This document shows positions 52,988 through 63,301 of a stretch of DNA of 64,000 nucleotides, in pieces. Each line of letters starts with the position of its first letter. Positions within the stretch are counted from its first letter, which is position 1. The DNA is from SAR324 cluster bacterium (GTDB lineage: Bacteria; SAR324; NAC60-12): contig JAQWOT010000226.1 in the NCBI GenBank assembly GCA_029245725.1, forward strand, positions 50,389 to 114,388. The letters are read 5' to 3'. The notes under the pieces were generated by a model, which was not told the DNA's origin, searched no databases, and saw nothing but the letters and a program-made list of their open reading frames with translations. A program made the position numbers and the translations under genes.

Positions 52988-54133
52988 ATGACAGGCAAAG
53001 TAGATCTTCTCCTCAAAGGGGGACGAGTGGTGGACCCCAGTGTGGGTTTGGATGCACAGAAAGATGTTGCTTTTACAGACGGCAAGATCTCTGCGATTCT
53101 GGATAGCAATAGTCTAGTTGAGGCTAAGGAGGTGCAAGATGTCTCAGGCTACATCGTGTGTCCAGGCCTGATCGATCTACACACTCATGTCTACTGGGGT
53201 GCCACTGGTCTCGGGGTGAACGCGGAGGACATTGCCGGGCGCAGCGCTACAACGACTTTCATCGATGCAGGCAGTGCCGGGGCTGGAAACTTTGGTGGAC
53301 TCAAGCACTTCATCGCTGACAACACCGATCTTCGGATTCTGGGATTCATCAACATCTCCTTTGCGGGTATCTGTGGTTTCAGCAAGAAGAAAGCGAATCT
53401 CTTTCCGGAGTGTGAAGATATCCGTTTACTTGATACCGACGAGTGCATGGAAGCGATTGAGAAGTATCGGGATAGCATCGTTGGGATCAAGGTGCGGATT
53501 GGCCGTTACGCAAGCGGCAGCGCAGGCATGACGCCACTCCAAATTGCCCGCGAGGTTGGCGAAGAGACAGGTCTGCCATTGATGACCCACGTGGATTTCC
53601 CACCACCGGACCGAGATGACGTACTGAATTACCTGCGCCCTGGAGACGTGCTGACGCACTGTTTCCGACCATTCCCCAATGCACCTCTATATGGCAATGG
53701 CAGTATTCGGGAAGCCGTCGCGCGCGCGCGCGAACGCGGGATCATCTTTGACTTGGGCCACGGTGGAGGATCACTCTCTTTTCAGGTCAGCCGGAAGATG
53801 CTGGAGCAGGATTTCCTTCCGGATACGATCAGCAGCGATGTGCACTTGATGAGTGTTGATGGTCCAGCCTTTGATATCTTGGTCACCATGTCCAAGTTCC
53901 TCTGCCTGGGAATGCCCCTGATGGATGTAATTCGGGCTTCGACTACTCGTCCTGCTGAAGTGATTCAACGACCAGACCTGGGTAACTTACAAGTGGGTAG
54001 TCCTGGGGATGCAGCGGTGCTCAGGATTGAGGAAGGACGCTTTGAGTACTATGACGTCAAGCAGGAACTGTTGCTTGGTGACAAGCGTCTGATCGCAGAA
54101 AAAATGGTGGTCAAAGGAAAAATCTGGGGATAA
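52988..54133 (+). CDS. Amidohydrolase/deacetylase (dihydroorotase-like fold)
   Basis: This 381-residue protein has the amidohydrolase metal site: GLIDLHTHVYWGA (His-x-His), Lys in VGIKVRIG for the bridging carbamate, MTHVD, LTHCF and the catalytic Asp in SSDVH. It resembles the EF_0837/Atu3266 group, which hydrolyses acetylated hydroxyacids. The upstream deacylase gene suggests a shared acylated substrate. It starts 18 bases after the previous stop. Confidence 0.88.
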   Translation: MTGKVDLLLKGGRVVDPSVGLDAQKDVAFTDGKISAILDSNSLVEAKEVQDVSGYIVCPGLIDLHTHVYWGATGLGVNAEDIAGRSATTTFIDAGSAGAGNFGGLKHFIADNTDLRILGFINISFAGICGFSKKKANLFPECEDIRLLDTDECMEAIEKYRDSIVGIKVRIGRYASGSAGMTPLQIAREVGEETGLPLMTHVDFPPPDRDDVLNYLRPGDVLTHCFRPFPNAPLYGNGSIREAVARARERGIIFDLGHGGGSLSFQVSRKMLEQDFLPDTISSDVHLMSVDGPAFDILVTMSKFLCLGMPLMDVIRASTTRPAEVIQRPDLGNLQVGSPGDAAVLRIEEGRFEYYDVKQELLLGDKRLIAEKMVVKGKIWG

Positions 54134-54147
54134 CCAAGGAGTTGAGG

Positions 54148-55323
54148 ATGGAGAAAGGTTTTTTTGTCTATGCTTGGGATCTGGCAGAGGAAGGCCCTCA
54201 GGCAGCACTGGAAAAGATCCAAGGGCTTGGGGCCAATACGGTCTGCCTGGCCTCCAGCTATCACGCTGGTAAGTTTACCCGTCCCCGGGCCAAGCAGAAA
54301 ATCTACTTTCCTGTGGATGGGACGGTCTATTTTGAACCGAATCGGCAACTCTACGGAAGCATTCAGCCTAAGAGGAATCCGGTCTTGGATCAGTATGATT
54401 TCTTTCGGGACTGGTCAAAATACAACAAGGACTTGCAACTCAAGGCCTGGACCGTTTGCACCCATAACAGTCCACAGGGATTGGAGCATCCAGAACTTTG
54501 TGTAAGGAATGCTTTCGGGGATCCCTACATCTACAATCTCTGCCCAGCGAATGACGAGGTGCAGCACTATGTGCAGGCGCTGTGTCAGGACCTTGCATCG
54601 ATCGAGAGTGTGGAGTGCATTACCCTTGAGACTCCAGGCTATCTACCTTTCTGGCATGGCTATCACCATGAGTTTGGTTTTGTTCCACTGGATTTTCAGG
54701 CTCAGGCCCTGTTGGCGCTTTGCTTCTCGGCTGATACTAAGCGTAAGTCAATTTCCTTCGGAGTGAATGCTGACAGTCTGCAGAATTGGGTTGTAAGGCG
54801 CCTGAATCAGTTCTTTGCTTCTGGAGTCTACCCGAAGGATTCGATGGCGATGCACTGGTTCCTTGCAGACTTGATTCAGGAACCTGATCTGATGGCCTAT
54901 CTCCGAGCTCAGGAGCAGATTGTTTCTGAATTGATCAAGTCGGTTCGAGATGTGTTGCCAAAGCATGTACGCCTGAACCTGATCCCCACAGTACAACGTC
55001 CCACAGCGGGTTGCTGGGTGGAGGGAACTGGATTGACGAAACTATCAGAGCTCTTTGATGGAGTCGATTCCTGTGCGTATCAGAATGGAGCAGATGAAAT
55101 CTTCATGGACTCCTGGGATGTGCGACGCCGCGTGGGCGATGAGGTTCCACTAAACTTCGTCCTGCGTCCTGCTCCTCCCGATTTGGACAGCAAGACCCAG
55201 TTGCTCAGCGCAGTGGAGCAACTCAAATCCCTTCATCCCAGTGGAATCAGCTTTTACAATTATGGTTTTCTGCCAGAACCCAACCTACTCTGGGCCAAGG
55301 AAGCCTTTGCCTTGTTGGATTGA
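54148..55323 (+). CDS. Unrecognised protein, TIM-barrel hydrolase-like character
   Basis: I do not recognise a named family for this 391-residue protein. The N-terminus (FFVYAWDLAEEGPQAALEKI, followed by QGLGANTVCLASSYHAG) and later ITLETPGYLPFWHGYHHEF, SISFGVNADSL and FVLRPAPPDLD suggest an eight-strand barrel with acidic residues, as in glycoside hydrolases. It has no signal peptide, so it acts in the cytoplasm. The start ATG 54148 follows GGAG. It lies in an operon with a deacylase, an amidohydrolase, an SDR and a GH172 protein, which points to a carbohydrate or glycoconjugate substrate. Confidence 0.65.
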   Translation: MEKGFFVYAWDLAEEGPQAALEKIQGLGANTVCLASSYHAGKFTRPRAKQKIYFPVDGTVYFEPNRQLYGSIQPKRNPVLDQYDFFRDWSKYNKDLQLKAWTVCTHNSPQGLEHPELCVRNAFGDPYIYNLCPANDEVQHYVQALCQDLASIESVECITLETPGYLPFWHGYHHEFGFVPLDFQAQALLALCFSADTKRKSISFGVNADSLQNWVVRRLNQFFASGVYPKDSMAMHWFLADLIQEPDLMAYLRAQEQIVSELIKSVRDVLPKHVRLNLIPTVQRPTAGCWVEGTGLTKLSELFDGVDSCAYQNGADEIFMDSWDVRRRVGDEVPLNFVLRPAPPDLDSKTQLLSAVEQLKSLHPSGISFYNYGFLPEPNLLWAKEAFALLD

Positions 55324-55371
55324 CTCATCTCGATGAAATATTGATTCACCCATCGACAAGAAAGGGAAAGT

Positions 55372-56157
55372 ATGCAGCGTTACGCAGGAAAGAACGTGCT
55401 TATCAGTGGAGGAGGTTCTGGGATTGGCCACACCATCTGTCTGAGGTTGGCCGCTGAGGGAGCCAACATCATCCTGATTGACAAGGACCTCAAGGGTGGC
55501 CAGGCAGTTGAGCAAGAACTGAAGCTACAGAACACCAAGGTGCTCTTCGTTCAGGCTGATATAACCAGTGAAGCCGATGTTGAGAAAGTTCACAAGGAAG
55601 CAACCCTGTTCTTTGGTACCATTGACGTACTGGTCAATAATGCTGGAGCGGCCTTTGCTGAGAACTACGCGATGACTACGCTGGAAAACTGGAACCAAGA
55701 TATTGCCCTGAATCTGACCGGACATTACATGTTGACCCGTCTCTTCCTGCCAGATATGGAAGCCCAAGGCAAAGGTGTGATTACCAACATTTCTTCTGTC
55801 AATGGTGCGCAGTCTTTTGGAAATCCTGCCTACAGTGCGGCCAAGGCTGGGGTAATTTCTTTCACGCAGACTTTGGCAATTGAATACGGTCCAAAGGGCA
55901 TTCGTGCTAATGTGGTGCTGCCAGGAACTATTGAAACACCGGTTTGGCAATCGCGGAAGGATTTGCGACCAGAGGTTTTTGAGTTGGTTAAGGGATGGTA
56001 TCCGGTTGGTCGAGTTGGACGACCTGAAGACATCGCTGCTGCGGTCGCTTTTCTCAGTGCGGATGAAGCAAGCTTCATCAACGGGGCTTCCCTGAATGTC
56101 GATGGTGGTTTGACCGCTGGGAATTTCCGGATGATCAAAGACATCACTGGAGAGTAG
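55372..56157 (+). CDS. Short-chain dehydrogenase/reductase
   Basis: This 261-residue classical SDR has the NAD site ISGGGSGIGHTICLRLAAEG, NNAGAAF, catalytic Ser-Tyr-Lys (ISSVNGAQSFGNPAYSAAKA) and the C-terminal GASLNVDGG. It probably oxidises a sugar or sugar-acid alcohol within the operon. An AAGGGAAAG lies before the ATG. Confidence 0.93.
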   Translation: MQRYAGKNVLISGGGSGIGHTICLRLAAEGANIILIDKDLKGGQAVEQELKLQNTKVLFVQADITSEADVEKVHKEATLFFGTIDVLVNNAGAAFAENYAMTTLENWNQDIALNLTGHYMLTRLFLPDMEAQGKGVITNISSVNGAQSFGNPAYSAAKAGVISFTQTLAIEYGPKGIRANVVLPGTIETPVWQSRKDLRPEVFELVKGWYPVGRVGRPEDIAAAVAFLSADEASFINGASLNVDGGLTAGNFRMIKDITGE

Positions 56158-56222
56158 CAGCAACGGTTCCAGGCAGATGTAAGACGTGAGTGTGAGGAGC
56201 TTCAATCAGATGAAGGATATTT

Positions 56223-57281
56223 ATGAATCTAAATAATCTGAGTGTTCTCGATAGTTCAAAATCAAGATCAATCAGTCCGGAGAACTTTACCGGTGGGAAG
56301 GGTCAGGGTGGACGTGCCACCACAGGTACAGGTGAGGACTGTGCGAGGGACCTGGGCCCAGGCTGGAAAATATCTCCGTCTGTCAAGATCCAAAGTGGGC
56401 AGACCTTTGAGTTGGCTATGATTGACGGGCCGGGGACGATCGAGCAGATCTGGATGACTCCCACGGGCAACTGGCGCTTTAGCATCCTACGTTTTTATTG
56501 GGATGATCAGGAGTATCCAGCTGTGGAGTGTCCAGTCGGAGATTTCTTTGCGTGTGGCTGGGGAAAGTTTGCGCCGGTTTCCTCACTGGCGGTTTGTGTG
56601 AATCCGGGGAGTGCCTTCAACTGCTACTGGCCAATGCCTTTTGCCAAGCGTTGTCGTATCACGCTGGAAAACATTGGGGACAAGGAAATGACACTGTACC
56701 ATCAGATCAACTACTCTCTCGGTGAGATAAGTCCACAGGCTGGGTATTTCCATGCACAGTTTCGCCGGGTCAATCCGTTGCCCTACAAAACCGACTACAC
56801 GATTCTGGATGGTGTGCAGGGAAAGGGACGCTATGTAGGTACTTACATGGCCTGGGGAGTTAACAACTCGGGCTGGTGGGGTGAAGGCGAGATCAAATTT
56901 TTTCTTGATGGAGATGAGGAGTTCCCCACCATTTGTGGAACAGGGACTGAGGACTACTTTTGTGGATCCTATAATTTTGAAAACAAGGAGACGAAACAGT
57001 ACCAGGAGTTTTCCACCGCCTATGCTGGGTTGCCCCAGATTTTACGGTCCGACGGAGTGTATCATTCCCAAACTCGCTTTGGCATGTACCGCTGGCACAT
57101 CACAGATCCCATACGTTTTGACGAAGATCTACGAGTAACCATACAGGCTCTTGGTTGGCGCAATGACCGTCGCTACCTGCCGCTACAGGATGACATCGCC
57201 TCAGTTGCCTACTGGTATCAAACCCTACCAAGCCAACAATTTTGTAAGATGCTAGAAAAGGATTTTCTGGAGATAATTTAA
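56223..57281 (+). CDS. DUF2961 (GH172) family glycoside hydrolase
   Basis: This 352-residue cytoplasmic protein (no signal peptide) has the DUF2961 pattern: TGGKGQGGRAT, GPGTIEQIWMT, YWDDQEYPAVECPVGDFF and GTGTEDYFCGSYNF, where Glu in the last motif is the catalytic type residue in GH172. Known members act on alpha-D-fructofuranosides or arabinofuranosides, but the family is broad. It is the last gene of the operon beginning at 51950. Confidence 0.88.
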   Translation: MNLNNLSVLDSSKSRSISPENFTGGKGQGGRATTGTGEDCARDLGPGWKISPSVKIQSGQTFELAMIDGPGTIEQIWMTPTGNWRFSILRFYWDDQEYPAVECPVGDFFACGWGKFAPVSSLAVCVNPGSAFNCYWPMPFAKRCRITLENIGDKEMTLYHQINYSLGEISPQAGYFHAQFRRVNPLPYKTDYTILDGVQGKGRYVGTYMAWGVNNSGWWGEGEIKFFLDGDEEFPTICGTGTEDYFCGSYNFENKETKQYQEFSTAYAGLPQILRSDGVYHSQTRFGMYRWHITDPIRFDEDLRVTIQALGWRNDRRYLPLQDDIASVAYWYQTLPSQQFCKMLEKDFLEII

Positions 57282-57453
57282 GTGTTGAACGCGGTCTTGT
57301 GTCTTCTTTCCTAGGCAGAGAAAGTGACTTTATGCTCCTAGGAGCGCTTCTGGTGCAATTTGGTTGTTTGTGAATCAACAGCAACGAATTCATCTACACA
57401 CAAGCACTAGAATCAATTATCGTATAGTTTCCATTATGCTCCAAGCAGATAAC

Positions 57454-58449
57454 CTAGTTCGTAACTGTGATCAAATTCTCGTTCGAAAGTATACACAGAT
57501 CAATGGCCTTTAGAATTTCTAAATTTGCCTGAGCCTCAGCATGAAAAGTAAAAGGTGAATCAATATTCGTGTACCAATCTTTTAAGAATTCATACCATAC
57601 ATCAGAATTTGAATTATCATCGTAATTTTGAATTACTTTGAAAGCTTCACCTACTGGTGCAAAAGAAAGTGCACCCTGATTTACTGACATGTGTAATCCA
57701 TCAAATTTTAATGTTCCTTTATTACCCTCAATCCGAATAGAATAATACGGAGATTGTGAAGAATAAGCTGCATGATAATTACAGATTATATTATTTTCAA
57801 ACTGGATTACTGCATCAATTACTGAATTAGATCTATAATTTGACCACGATGGATTTGTCCCACAACAATAAACTGATGATACTTTGAAACCTTTGAGGAA
57901 AGAAGAAATGATGTCGAAATGGTGACATGTCATTTCATAAAGTACAGGATGATGAAAGCCACTTAGATTGCCAACTTCTGGGCGATTTTTAGAGTTATGG
58001 AAAATTATTGATTCAATCTTGCCAACTAATCCTTCACTAATTAATTGAGTAATATGTTGGATATGTTCATGGTAGCGCATTTGGTGGGCCACTGACAGTA
58101 CTACATTTCTAAGTTTGACTAAAGAAGCAATTTCACAACTTTTCTTGTAGCTATCTGTCAGTGGCTTTGCTACTAAAATCTGACTTGTTGTAGACAGAGA
58201 ATGAAATATGTGCTCGTAATGAAGATGTGATGGAGTGTTAATCCAGACAGAGTCATATGATGAAGAAGATGATGCTTCATCAATACTTGTGAATTTCCGA
58301 AATATAAGATTTGGAAAATGAGCTCTTAGGTGTTCTATACTTTTATTCTTTGGATCTACTATTGAAGGCTCTTTAAACCAAGAAAATTTTAATGCTGATT
58401 TGATCATTGAACAAGTAACTGATCCAGCACCAATAATTAGTATGCGCAT
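57454..58449 (-). CDS. Gfo/Idh/MocA-family oxidoreductase, AT-rich
   Basis: This 331-residue protein has the NAD(P)-binding start RILIIGAGSVTCSMIKSAL, the AKP substrate motif (ILVAKPLTDSYKK), AHQMRYHEHIQHITQLI and HFDIISSFLKGF. The gene is markedly richer in A+T than the operon before it, with many AAT/ATT codons, which suggests acquisition from elsewhere. Nothing else in the vicinity indicates its substrate. It is convergent with the GH172 gene. Confidence 0.85.
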   Translation of the reverse strand: MRILIIGAGSVTCSMIKSALKFSWFKEPSIVDPKNKSIEHLRAHFPNLIFRKFTSIDEASSSSSYDSVWINTPSHLHYEHIFHSLSTTSQILVAKPLTDSYKKSCEIASLVKLRNVVLSVAHQMRYHEHIQHITQLISEGLVGKIESIIFHNSKNRPEVGNLSGFHHPVLYEMTCHHFDIISSFLKGFKVSSVYCCGTNPSWSNYRSNSVIDAVIQFENNIICNYHAAYSSQSPYYSIRIEGNKGTLKFDGLHMSVNQGALSFAPVGEAFKVIQNYDDNSNSDVWYEFLKDWYTNIDSPFTFHAEAQANLEILKAIDLCILSNENLITVTN

Positions 58450-58669
58450 ATATTTGTATGGTGCAATTCGTTCAAGAACGAGATATACAATTAGGAAATA
58501 AATTAATTTTCAAAAATAAAATATGATGTAAATTTAAAAATAGAAAATTTTCTTTAGAATTTATTCTGATTTGGGAACACTAAAATTTCTTCAATACAAA
58601 AAATTTAAAATCTCAAATTTAATGTAATATGTTTCTGTATACTTACTTTGAATCTTTATCAATCAACAA

Positions 58670-60001
58670 TTAGGATAATTCTTTCAAAGTTCTATTAAGA
58701 TAGAACCAGGTGATCAGCGCTCCACTTACTGTTGTAAGGAAGATCCCTGCCCAGATGCCATTCAAGCCATAGCCAAGTATCTCAGAGAAGACCCAAAAGA
58801 AGATGACAGGTGCAACAATGAGCCTGTAGATACTAAGGATCATGCCAAACATCGGCTTCTTGAGACCCTGTAAGACGGAAGTTCCTAGAAAAATGGTGGT
58901 GTATGCCGTGAGTAATACCGCCTCAACTCGAAGCAGAGTCGGTCCCACTTCGATAATCTCTTCACTGTCAGTAAATAATCTCAGCAAAAATTCTGGAAAG
59001 CTGAAGAGAAGGATGCCTCCAAAAGCTGTCAGTAGTAATGAGTAGTGGAAGCAAGTTCTCCATGTTTGATTGACTCGTTCAAGATTATTGGCACCAAAGT
59101 TAAATCCAGTCAAGGACAACGCAGCTGTATTTAAACCAATGGATGGTAAAAGCATTACTTGAACAATTCTCGTAGATACACCATAAGCTGCAACTGAAGT
59201 TTTTCCAAAATCAGAAATAAAATGTAAAATCACATAAAAATTTAGGGAGATGAATAAGATGTTTAAACTTGCCGGAAATCCCTGTCTCACTAAATCAGAA
59301 ATAATTTTTATGTGTGGTAAAAATTTTCTAATAAATAATTTTCCCCCCAATTTAGAAGAGAGTAACTTTATAGATAAATAAGTGACTACCCCAAATTCAA
59401 TAAGGATTGTTGAAATAGCAATTCCTTCCAGTCCAAGAGCAGGAAAAGGACCCCATCCGAACAAAAATAATGGATCAAGCATTACATTGGCAAAAAATCC
59501 ACAAATCAACGCGTTGCGATATGATTTTGTGTCCCCCTGAGCATTAAGTCCGCTATTGATCACGAACGCAAAGATGAATGTTCCACTGCCGTAAATCAGC
59601 CAGTTCATGTAGTCCAGAGAAAGCTCAAGATACTCACCACTGGCACCCATCCCACGGTACAAAAATGGGGTAACGACAAGCCCAATAACAACGATCACTG
59701 CAGAAACTGCGAATGCCAATGCCAGTGCTTGAGCCATCAAGCGACTGGCTTGATCATTGTCTTCGGCTCCCAGTGAGTTAGAGATGAGTGCACTGGCTCC
59801 TTGCCCCAATCCGATGCCAATCGCTAATAATCCAATAAATGGGATGAGTGATAAAGAGAGGGCTGCAAGCGCTTCAGGAGACAAGTGACCTGCCCAAAAA
59901 GTGTCCACAACATTATACATGGTATTGAAGAACATACCCACACTTGCGGGGATAGCGATTTGGCGAACTAGTTTTGGAATGTGTTCGTTACCTAAATCCA
60001 T
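58670..60001 (-). CDS. MATE-family efflux transporter
   Basis: This 443-residue protein has about twelve hydrophobic segments. The N-terminus reads IPKLVRQIAIPASVGMFFNT, followed by DTFWAGHLSPEALAALSLS and GLGQGASALISNSLGAED, typical of MATE (NorM/DinF) sodium or proton antiporters. It exports drugs or metabolites. The flanking 58450-58669 stretch is very AT-rich and without a gene. Confidence 0.92.
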   Translation of the reverse strand: MDLGNEHIPKLVRQIAIPASVGMFFNTMYNVVDTFWAGHLSPEALAALSLSLIPFIGLLAIGIGLGQGASALISNSLGAEDNDQASRLMAQALALAFAVSAVIVVIGLVVTPFLYRGMGASGEYLELSLDYMNWLIYGSGTFIFAFVINSGLNAQGDTKSYRNALICGFFANVMLDPLFLFGWGPFPALGLEGIAISTILIEFGVVTYLSIKLLSSKLGGKLFIRKFLPHIKIISDLVRQGFPASLNILFISLNFYVILHFISDFGKTSVAAYGVSTRIVQVMLLPSIGLNTAALSLTGFNFGANNLERVNQTWRTCFHYSLLLTAFGGILLFSFPEFLLRLFTDSEEIIEVGPTLLRVEAVLLTAYTTIFLGTSVLQGLKKPMFGMILSIYRLIVAPVIFFWVFSEILGYGLNGIWAGIFLTTVSGALITWFYLNRTLKELS

Positions 60002-60120
60002 TTAATCTCAAAAAATAGAGTTAATTATATCTTTCATGGACTCTTCCCAAGAATTAAAAAATTGAATTTAATTTTCTAAATTACTCAGTAGATAGTTGAT
60101 TCATTGACTAAAATTAGCAT

Positions 60121-61130
60121 TCAATTAAGGAGTTTTTTCACAACAGACGTACTTTTCAATATAGATTTTTCAAATGGGATTGGATCCCAATCTAATATTT
60201 TAAATGTCATCGAATTGTTAGCACAGACTGAGCTGCCCAATAATCCTAGAAAACCTTTTGCATCTCGGCTAAAGATTGACATGATTCTAATCAAAAAATC
60301 TGCTGCTATTAATATGCTTGGCCCTTTGTATTGGGCATTTTTCAAAATTCTAGTACTATTTGCAAAGCTTTGCAGGGTAGTACCTAATAAGATGAAGTGA
60401 TTATTAGCTACGTCTGGGTGTGTGAGTGCTTGAACGTGTATTTTGGCAACGTCACGCACATCAACCATCGTTAGGGCTGCATCTGAAAAAAAGCTGTTTC
60501 CCGCTCAACATTTGGGCCAGAACTGCAAGTGACTGTCCTTCAATATTCTTCACAAGAGGAGGTCCAAAAACGCCTCTAGGCGTATAGCACAAGAAGTTCA
60601 AATTTGTTTTGATCCGTTCGGTGCTTCACGAAATCCCACATATTTCCTTTTGCCAAAGTCTTGCTTTTAGCATATGTGCTGACATCTTTTGCATTAACGT
60701 CTGTCCAGTCCTCAGGTGTGAAAGTCTCACTCTTTTTGTCTCCCATCATTGCTACAATTGAACTGGTCAAAACAACTTTTTGGATGTCCGCTTGATTCAA
60801 AGCTTTTAGAACCCGCAAAGTACCTTGGACTGCAGGTTCCATCATTTCAATTTCTGACTTGGGATTGTCAATCGTGAAGGGAGAAGCAACGTGTATTAAA
60901 TAATCATATTTAGAGGTAGCATCGAACTACCCAGTTTCAGAGGTTAAATCCACTCTAACCATTTCGAGATTTGAAATGTCCATTGATGAGGATGTAAGAG
61001 TTTCACCAACTTCTGCGCGCTTTGCTGCATTGCGTATTGTTCCCCTCACTGAAAATCCTTCTTTCGGAAGCTCACTTGCACAGTGAAAACCGATGTACCC
61101 CGAAATGCCTGTCAACAACACTTTTTTCAT
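60121..61130 (-). pseudogene. NAD-dependent epimerase/dihydroflavonol-reductase-like gene, decayed
   Basis: The frame starts at ATG 61130 with KKVLLTGISGYIGFHCASEL, the NADP site of extended SDRs. It then has an amber stop at 60927-60929 (in the place of a Trp codon), resumes with YDYLIHVASPFTIDNPKSEI and VVLTSSIVAMMGDKKSE, and breaks by frameshift near 60580 (stop at 60576-60578). The sequence GVFGPPLVKNIEGQSLAVLA lies in the shifted frame. A second shift at an A-run (60486-60492 on the plus strand) leads to VDVRDVAKIHVQALTHPDV and the C-terminus. Three independent lesions show that it is non-functional. A relative is present at 63302-64000. Confidence 0.85.
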
Positions 61131-61231
61131 TTGAAATCTTTTATAGATAAGATTACGTACCGGTTTGCACTTATTTGATAAAGTTAGCTCTTTCTTAAAA
61201 GCTTTCAATATAAAAAACCAGTTAGTACAAA

Positions 61232-61849
61232 ATGAATGATAAGCTTTCAAAGCCCTTGAGAGGGCGCCCAAAAAAGGTTGATCACCAAAATGTTGTTGAG
61301 ATTGCCATGCACCTTTACTGGGCGAAAGGAGTTCAGAATGTCTCGCTGAACGAAATATGCAGACAAGCCAACATCGCAAAAACTTCATTTTATCGTGAGT
61401 TTGATAGTGAAGATAAATTGATAGGATTAGCGATTAAAATGTATTTTGATTGGTTCAATTGCCTGCTGGCCAAATTAAACCTAGAGGACAAGTCAAGTGT
61501 AGAAGTTTTTGGGATGCTAATGAATATGATTCTAGATGATCGGAATGAAGATATTCCACCCGGTTGTATGTTAGTAAAAATGAGGGATGTTCAGGGAGAC
61601 AAACTAGGTCCAAAAGCTTTAGCACAGCTTCATTTCTGCCAGCAACAGCAAATGAAAATGATGGAGCATTTTGTCATTTGTGGTCAACAGCGTGGTGACT
61701 TTACGAAAGAGATCAACATCCCTACAGCAGTAGCCTACATTGATAATCAACTGAGCAATGCCCTTGCGCTGAAGGCTCGAGGTGAACCCTCAGATCGAAT
61801 TAAGGAGTTCACTAAAATAGCTCTCTCACCCTTGTTTCTAAAGAAATAG
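61232..61849 (+). CDS. TetR-family transcriptional regulator
   Basis: This 205-residue protein has the N-terminal HTH in the order GRPKKVDHQNVVEIAMHLYW, VSLNEICRQANIAKTSFYRE and FDSEDKLIGL, followed by an all-helical ligand domain. It is divergent from the decayed reductase gene with about 100 bases between them, the usual layout for a regulator and its target, so it may once have controlled that reductase. Confidence 0.92.
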   Translation: MNDKLSKPLRGRPKKVDHQNVVEIAMHLYWAKGVQNVSLNEICRQANIAKTSFYREFDSEDKLIGLAIKMYFDWFNCLLAKLNLEDKSSVEVFGMLMNMILDDRNEDIPPGCMLVKMRDVQGDKLGPKALAQLHFCQQQQMKMMEHFVICGQQRGDFTKEINIPTAVAYIDNQLSNALALKARGEPSDRIKEFTKIALSPLFLKK

Positions 61850-61902
61850 ACTAGCTTGGCGGGAAGACCTCTCTGATCATCCAATCTAGAAGCCAGCAAT
61901 AA

Positions 61903-62352
61903 ATGAGACCAAAAAAACTGCTGCAGAGTGCTTGCCTCACTCCAGGCAATGTTGACGATCGCAGGATGGTCCCGTCTATAGCCAAGGACCTCTTCGGCAA
62001 GCTCTTTGGCGATCGCGGCTACTTCTGCAACAAACTCTTCGAACCCCTTCGGGTTCAAGGAGTCAAACTGATCACCAAGCTCCGCAAGAACATGCAACCC
62101 AGGCTGCTCAGCCTGATCGACAAGATCCTCTTGAGGAAGAGAACCTTGATTTAAACGGTCAACGATCAACTTAAGAACATCTGTCAGATCGAGCACTACG
62201 GGCACCGCAGTCCGAATAATGCCTTTGTGCATCTGCTCGCCGGCTTGACCACTTACATTTGGCAGGAAAAGCGGCCAGCGCTCTCTTGGACTAAGAAAGA
62301 TTGGGAAATCCTCAATCAAATTAACTCTCATCAAAAACTATTGCAGAAATAG
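61903..62352 (+). mobile_element. IS982-family transposase remnant
   Basis: CLTPGNVDDRRMVPSIAKDL and FGKLFGDRGYFCNKLFEPL followed by GVKLITKLRKNMQPRLLSLI match the DDE transposase of IS982. A TAA at 62152-62154 replaces the expected Glu, after which the same frame continues TVNDQLKNICQIEHYGHRSP and a final LLAGLTTYIWQEKRP to the stop at 62352. The N-terminal third is missing. No flanking inverted repeats could be identified by eye. This is an old, inactive copy. Confidence 0.8.
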
Positions 62353-63301
62353 CTTATCCAAGGATCAGATTAAACAAAATTTTAATCTTTTTGTGCAAGG
62401 AAAAGACAGGTCAAGTTAAACCCAATTGGGACTGCCTTTATGAAATAGCGAATACCCAAGAGGAGCCAATACAACTCAGCAGAAAATCGGGAGGGAAGTT
62501 GCGTCCAAAAAAACCTTGAAGAAGTAGAAGGCTGTCCTGCAGCCGTTTGGAGTGATCGAATCATCACGGATAGAATATATTCAACTCTGGTGACATTTAA
62601 GCAGGTGCTTGAGCATCGGCTTCGAAATCTAACGAAGACCGAAGTAAGAGGCTTTTAGGGGTCAACTCCTCATCTCTGATTGTCTTCTTGCTTACTTCAT
62701 CACAACTTTTGTTGAATTTGTCATACTGAAGAGTGGAGTTGCATGAACCCGCATATGAAAGATCTTCCAGATGCGGTACTACTTACCACTTTCAGTTCCG
62801 TTGACTCAAAAAATTGTAGGCTTCGCTGGATCAGACTTTTTTGTTTTGAAGAGCCTTCCCAATTTCAGAATCACGCCCGGCTCTGCCACAAGTGTAGGAC
62901 ATCCCATACACAGCTATTGCCTTAAATGACTATTTAGATTGACGGACACTGGATGAAGTAACCGAGGCGGTGCAGGTATTTCTCGATCCTATTCTCTCTT
63001 CAGAGCCGAGAACTCATTGGAGTCCGTCCAAATGGTAACGGGCAGAGAAATACTAACTGACGTGAAGAGTAAGCAAGAGGAGGAATTGCAGATTGTTCAA
63101 AGAGAGCATTACCTATACTCGCCCTCACGGGTCCCTCCCATCAGGTATCCTCCACGCTGTCTAGGAAGAATCTGGAGAAAACTGTTCTTGGGATAGGACC
63201 GGCGAAATGGGCCGAAGGAATGTTTGAGTATCACCTCTCCTAATCAGTTTTTATATAACTTGGGGATATCTTGTTGGCTATTTGTTTGGTACATGATCCC
63301 A
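62353..63301. other. About 950 bases without a recognisable gene
   Basis: No convincing coding sequence is present. One short plus-strand frame (62743-62925) ends in ARLCHKCRTSHTQLL, which could be a worn zinc-ribbon fragment of a transposase, but it is too short to support. Multiple stop codons in all frames, next to the IS remnant and reductase paralogues, suggest decayed DNA. Confidence 0.5.

Noticed and set aside
57344..57355. Palindrome GCTCCTAGGAGC after the GH172 gene as a terminator.
   Set aside because: It has no loop and no T-run; it is more likely a chance palindrome.
60104..60400. Plus-strand ORF of about 98 codons.
   Set aside because: It lies opposite the decayed reductase C-terminus and has no features of its own.
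62743..62925. Short ORF with CHKCRTSHTQLL as a zinc-ribbon transposase start.
   Set aside because: It is too short and lacks the flanking motifs of known transposases.
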